In this document: piece by piece, positions 58,815 through 64,000 of the stretch
Numbering within the stretch: the stretch's first letter is position 1
Layout: each line of letters starts with the position of its first letter
Assembly (NCBI GenBank): GCA_965119665.1
Contig: OZ221974.1
Span: forward strand, 1,550,001 to 1,614,000
Reading direction: 5' to 3'
Length of the DNA stretch: 64,000 nucleotides
Source of the DNA: Dialister sp900541485
GTDB lineage: Bacteria; Bacillota; Negativicutes; Veillonellales; Dialisteraceae
The notes under the pieces: model-generated
Told to the model about the DNA's origin: nothing
Database searches by the model: none
Seen by the model: the letters and a program-made list of their open reading frames with translations, nothing else
Made by a program: the position numbers and the translations under genes

Positions 58815-59009
58815 GTGAAAGACATAGAACGTTTTATTCGGGAGTATGACTCAAATAAAAAAACAGCGGACGTCACGATAGAAGTAGTAAGGCTTTTATC
58901 GGGAATGTCACGCTGTGAAGTGAGTGTCGTATTGGCGACAGCTCATATGTTGAGTGATGAGTACTCCGTGTTTCCGGGATTACCGGCGAAGGATTTCCAA
59001 CATTTGTGA
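58815..59009 (+). CDS. Small phage early protein (64 aa)
   Basis: Starts with GTG behind GGGGTGAGGAAA. The product opens VKDIERFIREYDSN and continues with a helical segment EVVRLLSGMSRCEVSVVLATAH. No family recognised. Its start region is shared almost base for base with the genes at 59190 and 59965. Its 3' end overlaps a reverse-strand small gene by 30 bases. Confidence 0.65.
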   Translation: MKDIERFIREYDSNKKTADVTIEVVRLLSGMSRCEVSVVLATAHMLSDEYSVFPGLPAKDFQHL

Positions 59010-59117
59010 ATAGATCCTTTTGTATTCATTAGCGTAAGCGACAGGTGTTAGTGTCAGGTCGTTACGTTTTGAAAGGTAAAGCATGGTAAGGTCATGTGCT
59101 TGTTGTTCAATCGTCAT
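58980..59117 (-). CDS. Small reverse-strand phage protein (45 aa)
   Basis: ATG on the minus strand at 59117 follows AAAGGGGGTGAATATT, one of the best ribosome sites in this region. The product starts MTIEQQAHDLTMLYLSKRND and ends in ILRR. A TATAAT-like box lies about 30 bases upstream on the same strand. It runs against the early genes and overlaps the 3' end of its neighbour. Function unknown. Confidence 0.6.
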   Translation of the reverse strand: MTIEQQAHDLTMLYLSKRNDLTLTPVAYANEYKRIYSQMLEILRR

Positions 59118-59189
59118 AATATTCACCCCCTTTCTAATTTCATTATAAAGGGGATTCGCAAGAATTGGATAGAAAGAGAGGTGAGGAAA

Positions 59190-59351
59190 GTGGACATCAA
59201 AAATAATATTGAAAGTTTAGTGTTTGTTTTTAAATGTGAGTACATAAAAGCAGCTATCCGGTATGCAGAAACAGCAGAGGCCACGGCAAAGGATATAGAA
59301 ATGCTAAACATAGCGGCAGATAAGATCATGAAGATTTCCAACCAAGCATGA
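59190..59351 (+). CDS. Small phage early protein (53 aa)
   Basis: GTG start behind AGAGAGGTGAGGAAA. The product is helical (VDIKNNIESLVFVFKCEYIK, then AETAEATAKDIEMLN). No family. The last 26 bases overlap the 3' end of the reverse-strand DUF2321 gene. Confidence 0.6.
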   Translation: MDIKNNIESLVFVFKCEYIKAAIRYAETAEATAKDIEMLNIAADKIMKISNQA

Positions 59352-59895
59352 CTAAAATGGCATCAGAAATATATTCCAAAAGCAGGTTTTTGAGAGATTC
59401 TTTAGCGAACGGCTCAAGTTTGGCAAAGAGTTTTGAGAATTTTATGGCTGCAATGTTGGATTCGATTGTATCGGTAATCAGATTAGGAAAACATTTTTTC
59501 AGTTGTTCCTTTTGTTCATCGGTTAAAAAATCTGATAGCTCTACAATTTCATCTGCAGTATTTAAGAGACTTTCTGTCCAAGGAAATGGATGACCACAAT
59601 TATAACAATATGCCGGTAATTCCATATCTGCAATTTTTACAGAGGAAACCTGTACGGGTAAGGAATCAAATAAATCAGAGGTACTTGCATACAAGGAATC
59701 ATAACTTCTTTGAACAATTTTCTCTGCATAGTAATTGCCTTGGATATTAGATTGACAATGTGGGCATTGAGTAATTGTTTTTGCTCCACATGTAGGACAA
59801 AATGTTTTCTTTTCATTAGGGTATGTATCAATGTTACTAGAAATTATATGTCCACTTTTACAGACCTGTGCAGTAGAGTAATGATATTTTTTCAT
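59326..59895 (-). CDS. DUF2321-like zinc-ribbon protein
   Basis: The 189-aa product has an N-terminal VCKSGHIISSN and three Cys pairs: CPTCGAKT, CPHCQSNI, and CYNCGHPFPWTE near residue 97, so a two- or three-ribbon fold, followed by a helical C-terminal half. This is the DUF2321 pattern. ATG 59895 follows GGAGGTTATGTTT. It lies alone on the minus strand inside the early region, as cargo genes often do. A defence or counter-defence role is conceivable but unproven. Confidence 0.78.
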   Translation of the reverse strand: MKKYHYSTAQVCKSGHIISSNIDTYPNEKKTFCPTCGAKTITQCPHCQSNIQGNYYAEKIVQRSYDSLYASTSDLFDSLPVQVSSVKIADMELPAYCYNCGHPFPWTESLLNTADEIVELSDFLTDEQKEQLKKCFPNLITDTIESNIAAIKFSKLFAKLEPFAKESLKNLLLEYISDAILVMLGWKSS

Positions 59896-59964
59896 AAACA
59901 TAACCTCCAGTCTAAGAACATTATATCAAAGTGTACAGGAACAACAGAAAGAGAGGTGAGGAAA

Positions 59965-60219
59965 GTGAAAGACATAGAAGTATATAACAAATTTGCATTC
60001 ACGGTAGAAGAGGCGGCGACCGTTTCAGGGATAGGACACAACGCTATCCGGAAGCATATTTTGGAGCATGACTTTCCGTGCTTCAAAGAAGGGGCTAAAA
60101 ATGTAATCCCGGCACAAGCCTTTCTCAAATGGCTGAATGACCGTGGAATGGCGAGGGTAGGAATGCCCGTTACATCGTCAATTGTGGATAGAATCCGCAG
60201 AAAGAGAGAGATGGCATGA
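59965..60219 (+). CDS. Phage helix-turn-helix protein (excisionase/MerR-like fold)
   Basis: The 84-aa product, from GTG 59965, has FAFTVEEAATVSGIGHNAIRK, then a strand KEGAKNVIPAQAFLKWLN, as in small DNA-binding excisionase or HTH_17 proteins, and a basic tail RIRRKREMA. The ribosome site AGAGAGGTGAGGAAA is shared with neighbours. It overlaps the next gene by four bases. Confidence 0.8.
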   Translation: MKDIEVYNKFAFTVEEAATVSGIGHNAIRKHILEHDFPCFKEGAKNVIPAQAFLKWLNDRGMARVGMPVTSSIVDRIRRKREMA

Positions 60220-60515
60220 ATAAAGCATTAATGATGACCGCCGTATTAGCAGCAGCAACAATAGGAGCAGGCGCTGCGGTAAATGGAAGTCTTGTGCATG
60301 ATTATCTCTTCGCCGGAGAGAATCAGTTGATTGAATACCATAAGGAAGTAGCTCCGGGAGAGACCTTATGGGGAATATGCAGCGAAATCGCAACAAGCAA
60401 AGAAGATTTGCGAAAGCTCGTGTGGCAAGCCATGCGAGACAACAACATTAAGGATCCGGGACAGTTGCAGCCGGGGCGAGTTGTGATTGTAAGAGTGAAG
60501 GCGGCAAGGCAATGA
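60216..60515 (+). CDS. Small membrane-anchored LysM-like protein
   Basis: The 99-aa product has an N-terminal hydrophobic segment (MMTAVLAAATIGAGAAVNG) and a domain EVAPGETLWGICSEI...LQPGRVVIVRV of LysM type. It may sit on the outer face of the membrane and bind peptidoglycan. Overlaps both neighbours by four bases. A LysM protein in the early region is unusual and may act in exclusion. Confidence 0.7.
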   Translation: MNKALMMTAVLAAATIGAGAAVNGSLVHDYLFAGENQLIEYHKEVAPGETLWGICSEIATSKEDLRKLVWQAMRDNNIKDPGQLQPGRVVIVRVKAARQ

Positions 60516-60697
60516 CGGATAAAGAAAAGCTAAAAAAAATCAAGTGTTGGGTAGAAAAGCAAATAGCAGAAAACGATAAAAGACGGATAAAAGCACAGAA
60601 AGAAATGAATCATCTAAAATCTATGCAAGAAATGATGATTGGAAGTTTTTACTGGAAGGTTCTGAATAAGATTGAAGAAATTGAAAAGGACGACTGA
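60512..60697 (+). CDS. Small phage coiled-coil protein (61 aa)
   Basis: Highly charged helical product (KLKKIKCWVEKQIAENDKRR). No family recognised. Starts in the ATGA overlap with the LysM-like gene. Small proteins of this type precede the recombination genes in many Firmicutes phages. Confidence 0.6.
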   Translation: MTDKEKLKKIKCWVEKQIAENDKRRIKAQKEMNHLKSMQEMMIGSFYWKVLNKIEEIEKDD

Positions 60698-60778
60698 TAA
60701 GGGGTTATCAATCGTCCGGGCGGAAAAAGTAGAACATCTTCCGCCTCCAGTATAACACATTCTAAGGAGGAAAAACTA

Positions 60779-61738
60779 ATGTATACAAATTGCGATTTAA
60801 TTCTATCGGTGAAAGAAGCGGAGAACCGTGAAAAGTGGTTAGCCGTGCGAAATCAGGGAATCGGAGGTTCTGATGCTTCCGTGATTATGGGGTTAAATCC
60901 TTATAAGTCGGCCTATCAGTTATGGCTTGAAAAACGGGGAATTGCAGAACCGGAAGATTTGACCGGCCATCCATATATTTACTGGGGACATAAAAACGAG
61001 GCGAATATTGCCGATTGGTTTCAGGAGGAAACCGGAAAGAAAATCCGTCGGCTCGGGACGATTCAAAACAGAAAGAAGCCGTTCATGATTGCCAACGTAG
61101 ACAGAATGGTCACCGGAGAAGATGCAGGACTGGAAATCAAGACGGCCGGTGTTTCCCAGTATAAAAAATGGAAAGATGACGAGATTCCGGATAGTTATTA
61201 TTGCCAGTGTCTCCACTATATGGCCGTGACGGGCGCCGATTATTGGTATATAGCCGTTCTTTTAGGCGGTAATGATGCAAGATGGAAAAAGATTGAAAGA
61301 AACGAGGAAGATATACGGGCGCTTATCGATGAAGAGACTAAGTTTTGGGAAATGGTTGAGACGAATCGTCCTCCGGAAATAGACGCCACTGTGTCTTGTG
61401 CCAATGCTCTAAAAATGAAATACAAAGGGAATCCGGGAAGTGAGACGATGCTTCCAAAAGAGGCAGAAAAAATCATAAAGGCATTGGATATGGACAACGA
61501 GGCAGAAAAAGACTTGAAAATAAGCATCCAATTCAAAAAGAACAAGCTTATGGAAATGATGGGGGACTTTGAAGTAGGCCGTATCGGTGACAGAAAAGTT
61601 ACATGGAAAACCACAAAAGGCCGGGAAAGTATTTCTTTAGCAAAGGTAAAGAAAGAAGATGAAGGATCGTATGAGGCACTCAAAGCGGCCGGCCTGATAA
61701 CAGTGGGGCAGCCCTCAAGAATACTTAAGGTGTGGTAA
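60779..61738 (+). CDS. YqaJ-family phage exonuclease
   Basis: 5'-3' exonuclease partner of RecT for single-strand annealing. The 319-aa product has RNQGIGGSDASVIMGLNPYK near residue 25, the YQLWLEKRG segment, DxEIKTA nuclease motif as AGLEIKTAGV, and YYCQCLHYMAVTG. AAGGAGGAAAAACTA precedes the ATG. Its stop overlaps the next start by one base. Confidence 0.93.
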   Translation: MYTNCDLILSVKEAENREKWLAVRNQGIGGSDASVIMGLNPYKSAYQLWLEKRGIAEPEDLTGHPYIYWGHKNEANIADWFQEETGKKIRRLGTIQNRKKPFMIANVDRMVTGEDAGLEIKTAGVSQYKKWKDDEIPDSYYCQCLHYMAVTGADYWYIAVLLGGNDARWKKIERNEEDIRALIDEETKFWEMVETNRPPEIDATVSCANALKMKYKGNPGSETMLPKEAEKIIKALDMDNEAEKDLKISIQFKKNKLMEMMGDFEVGRIGDRKVTWKTTKGRESISLAKVKKEDEGSYEALKAAGLITVGQPSRILKVW

Positions 61739-61941
61739 TGGATAAAGAAGAATTGAGGTCCCTGAAAATCGGGACGAAAGTCAAATGTCAAATAGGATTG
61801 AAAGCGCCGCCGGTTATCGGCGAAGTAGCAGACGTAATCAATGAGTCGGTACTCGTTAAATACGGACACACATCCGCAGGCAGACCGAATCTGCGGTGGA
61901 TGCATTATATGAGTTTAAAAATCATGGAGGCAGAAAAATGA
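61738..61941 (+). CDS. Small phage protein between exonuclease and RecT (67 aa)
   Basis: The product has short beta strands (IGTKVKCQIGLKAPPVIGEV) and a GRPNLRWMHYMS segment. No family recognised. It overlaps both the exonuclease gene and recT (four bases), so the three form one translational unit. Confidence 0.65.
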   Translation: MDKEELRSLKIGTKVKCQIGLKAPPVIGEVADVINESVLVKYGHTSAGRPNLRWMHYMSLKIMEAEK

Positions 61942-62801
61942 ATGTCAAAGGCGGATTAAAAAATGCAATAGCAGAAAAGAATAAAGAAGTATCAGCAGTA
62001 CAGGCGATGGGCGATTTATTGAAAAGGATGCACACGCAAATAGAAAAAGCACTCCCGTCGGTTATTACACCGGAACGGTTTACACGAATTGCCCTGACGG
62101 CTTACAGCCGAAACGAAAAACTGCAAGAATGCACGGCGGAATCCTTTCTCGGCTCGATGATGCAGGCGGCACAGCTCGGGGTCGAGCCAAACACACCACT
62201 CGGGCAAGCATACCTGATCCCCTATAGAAACAGGGGAGTGATGGAAGTGCAATTCCAACTGGGCTACCGAGGCATGATTGACCTTGCTTATCGCTCGGGA
62301 GAGGTCCAGAACATCCAAGCACACGAGGTTTACGAGAACGACACATTCGAATACGAGCTCGGCCTCAATCCGAAGCTCCGGCACGTACCGGCACTGAAAG
62401 ACAGAGGAGAGGTCATTTTATACTATGCAGTATTCAAGCTGACGAATGGCGGCGTAGGGTTTGAAGTTATGAGCAAAGAGGACGTCGAAGCATTCGCAAA
62501 GAAGAAATCGAAAACATATGGCACCGGACCGTGGCAAAGCGATTTTGATGCAATGGCCAAGAAAACACTTGTGAAAAGATTACTGAAATTCGCGCCGCTG
62601 AAATCGGATTTTGTCCGGGCGGTAACCACCGACGAAACAATCAAGTCAGGGATATCAGAGAACATGGCAGACCTCCCAGACGAAACGGTAACCATTGATG
62701 CAGAACCGACAGCGGCGGATGAGAATGCGGACTATGAAGAGATTCCGATGCCCGGAGATTTGTATACAGATCCCGAAACCGGGGAAGTAAAGAAAGCATA
62801 A
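61938..62801 (+). CDS. recT: RecT family single-strand annealing protein
   Basis: Anneals single strands made by the YqaJ exonuclease. The 287-aa product has ERFTRIALTAYSRNEKLQEC near residue 45, MMQAAQLGVEPNTPLGQAYLIPY, QLGYRGMIDLAYRSG, and a C-terminal acidic tail. ATG 61938 follows GGAGGCAGAAAA. The base composition rises in GC here relative to the flanking host genes. Confidence 0.95.
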   Translation: MNVKGGLKNAIAEKNKEVSAVQAMGDLLKRMHTQIEKALPSVITPERFTRIALTAYSRNEKLQECTAESFLGSMMQAAQLGVEPNTPLGQAYLIPYRNRGVMEVQFQLGYRGMIDLAYRSGEVQNIQAHEVYENDTFEYELGLNPKLRHVPALKDRGEVILYYAVFKLTNGGVGFEVMSKEDVEAFAKKKSKTYGTGPWQSDFDAMAKKTLVKRLLKFAPLKSDFVRAVTTDETIKSGISENMADLPDETVTIDAEPTAADENADYEEIPMPGDLYTDPETGEVKKA

Positions 62802-62811
62802 GGTGGCAGGA

Positions 62812-63111
62812 ATGGTGTATGGAATACTCAAATCCATGCATGCCGTCGGAAAAGAGAATGCGGTGAGCCGTAAAGCGCTCGCCGCACTTACCGGCCTTTC
62901 CGACCGCAGTGTACGAGGAGAAATAGAAAAAGAAAGAAGAAGCGGCAGGCTGATTTGCTCCCACATGGAAGCGGGCGGCGGATATTACCTCCCAGCCGAC
63001 GAAATGGAAATTAGGGAATATTACAACGCGCAAACAAGCCGGATATCCTCCCTGATTCTCGCAAGAGAGCCATTCAAGCGGGCACTCAATGGTGACGGCT
63101 ATGGAAGATAA
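62812..63111 (+). CDS. Phage winged-helix-like protein
   Basis: The 99-aa product has a helix-turn-helix segment VSRKALAALTGLSDRSVRGEI and a hairpin GRLICSHMEAGGGYYLP, as in small phage replication or regulatory wHTH proteins. The start is ATG 62812 or GTG 62803; AAGG fits the former better. It overlaps the next gene by 11 bases. Confidence 0.7.
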   Translation: MVYGILKSMHAVGKENAVSRKALAALTGLSDRSVRGEIEKERRSGRLICSHMEAGGGYYLPADEMEIREYYNAQTSRISSLILAREPFKRALNGDGYGR

Positions 63112-63946
63112 GGGATTTATATGCTTATGGCGAAAAACGAAAGATGATCCAATATGGTTTAACAGCACAGCAGAACAGAAAGTCCTATTCATCACACTGC
63201 TTTTTATGGCGCGGTGGAAAGAGCAGAAATACGACATTTACGGCGAAACGATAACGCTGAATCCCGGACAATTTATAACCTCATATGCAGAAATAAAAAA
63301 ATTGACCGGAAAAGATATTTCCATCAGGAATGTGAGAACAGGAATTGACCGCTTCGAGAAACTCGGATTTCTGACAAGGCAAGTGACAAGGCGAGGAACA
63401 CTTGTGACCATAGTTAATTGGGATAAATACCAAGACAAAAACTATGAGGGTGACAAGGAAACTGACATTGAACTGACAAGCGACCGACATGCCCATAAAA
63501 GAACAAAGAAACCATGTAACCAAGAAACAAAGAAACCAAGTAACCAAAATACATCCCACCTAATCCTCCAAAAGGGGAAGGAGGGAGAGAGCAAAAAGAA
63601 TCTGTCTCCAGAATGGAGTGAGCTTGTAGCCTCGTTCGCAGGAAAGAATGAGGAGTTGGCGGAAGCACTCCGGGAGTGGATCGCCATGAGGATTGAAATG
63701 GCAAGAAAGAGAAAAGAAGTATTCGGTATCCGGGCAGCGAAGATGGCGCTCAAAAGCCTGCACAAACTATCAGGCGGCAGCGAGCTCAAGGCACTGGAAA
63801 TCGTAAATCAAGGCATCGAGCATTCCTGGAAGGGCTTTTATCCCCTGCGTGACAGCAAGCGGGACAGACAAAATGAAACGGTCCGGGAATCACTGGAGCG
63901 GTCAATGCAGGTACTCGACCGAGAAATGGAGGAGATGCCATTTTGA
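63101..63946 (+). CDS. Phage replication initiator-like protein
   Basis: The 281-aa product starts with a winged-helix region (GFICLWRKTKDDPIWF; NVRTGIDRFEKLGFLTRQVT), typical of replisome organisers and DnaD-like phage proteins, then a Lys/Gln/Asn-rich linker and a helical C-terminal domain (SELVASFAGKNEELAEALRE). No helicase-loader ATPase motif is visible. Its stop overlaps the next start by one base. Confidence 0.75.
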   Translation: MEDKGFICLWRKTKDDPIWFNSTAEQKVLFITLLFMARWKEQKYDIYGETITLNPGQFITSYAEIKKLTGKDISIRNVRTGIDRFEKLGFLTRQVTRRGTLVTIVNWDKYQDKNYEGDKETDIELTSDRHAHKRTKKPCNQETKKPSNQNTSHLILQKGKEGESKKNLSPEWSELVASFAGKNEELAEALREWIAMRIEMARKRKEVFGIRAAKMALKSLHKLSGGSELKALEIVNQGIEHSWKGFYPLRDSKRDRQNETVRESLERSMQVLDREMEEMPF

Positions 63947-64000
63947 TGGACGATAAATTAACGGAGAAATCGCTGGCGATCATGCAGACGGTATATCCGA
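63946..64000 (+). CDS. Start of a phage gene, cut by the window edge
   Basis: ATG 63946 follows AATGGAGGAGATGCC and opens MDDKLTEKSLAIMQTVYP, running off the end of the window. Too short to classify; in this position a helicase loader or a Holliday-junction resolvase-type gene would be usual. Confidence 0.6.
   Translation, partial: MDDKLTEKSLAIMQTVYP

Larger units (their letters stand above)
53940..64000. mobile_element. Left part of a temperate prophage integrated at tRNA-Leu(CAA)
   Basis: Integrase next to a tRNA, then a reverse-strand lysogeny block, S24 repressor, Cro-like gene, early small genes, YqaJ-RecT recombination and replication genes, in the standard order of Firmicutes siphophages. 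The left boundary is within or just after the tRNA 3' end; the right boundary, structural and lysis genes are outside the window. Confidence 0.92.

Noticed and set aside
58572..59020. A CRISPR array or long tandem repeats in the phage early region
   Set aside because: The repeated blocks are translation starts spaced by unequal gene lengths, not regular repeats with spacers. No CRISPR array was seen anywhere in the window.
62641..63237. A 198-codon reverse frame in the prophage replication region
   Set aside because: It overlaps three coupled sense genes and has no ribosome site; the higher GC content alone lengthens such frames.

Overview
The window is AT-rich and bacterial. It combines a Firmicutes-style gene order (rimP-nusA-rnpM-ylxQ-infB-rbfA-nrnA-truB-ribF; polA-coaE-lytic transglycosylase; a CIRCE-controlled groES-groEL) with a set of outer-membrane lipopolysaccharide genes (kdsD, kdsC, lpxL, lptC, lptA, lptB, lptF/G). 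That combination points to a diderm Firmicute, the Negativicutes/Veillonellales, perhaps close to Dialister. The genus is an inference; no 16S gene is present.

Layout. 1-7164: Kdo and lipid A synthesis and LPS transport, ending in a DUF3084 coiled-coil membrane protein and a small RuvC/YqgF-like protein. 7175-7458: a tRNA-Pro/tRNA-Arg unit. 8458-14509: rpoD, rplS, trmL-ylbF-murB and groESL. 14591-18100: DUF488, a reverse-strand pair (DUF2939, aldehyde dehydrogenase) and a basic protein with three SH3/Tudor-like repeats. 18235-21069: two tandem CobT-family genes plus a LarC-like gene, resembling the ArsAB phenolyl-cobamide system. 21216-22176: ten tRNAs behind one strong promoter. 22237-24239: a Trk/Ktr potassium system. 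24357-28830: polA, coaE, a transglycosylase and a duplicated-domain protein. 28868-36991: the nusA-infB operon. 37126-47304: assorted metabolic, envelope and unknown genes. 47443-53814: recG, then an envelope operon for phosphatidylethanolamine synthesis, glycosyltransferases and SurE.

From tRNA-Leu(CAA) at 53854-53939 to the right edge lies the left part of a temperate prophage. It begins with a tyrosine integrase next to the tRNA, then a reverse-strand lysogeny block (Abi_2/HEPN protein, DUF805 membrane protein, small secreted protein, CI-like S24 repressor), divergent operators and a Cro-like regulator. An early block of very small genes follows, interrupted by two reverse-strand genes, then a YqaJ-RecT recombination module and replication genes. 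The right attachment site is outside the window.

The most interesting element is in the lysogeny block. Directly upstream of the Abi_2 gene, which carries an RNxxxH HEPN ribonuclease motif, there is a strong promoter, a roughly 75-nt structured segment and an intrinsic terminator, all before the Abi_2 ribosome-binding site. This is the layout of an RNA-antitoxin/protein-toxin pair carried as a prophage defence cargo. Other points worth a check are the CobT pair with a LarC-like neighbour, a nine-A run that could extend the DUF697-like protein into an Arg/Trp-rich tail, a 14-bp perfect inverted repeat carrying both -10 boxes of a divergent gene pair, and a repeated translation-start block in the phage early genes.
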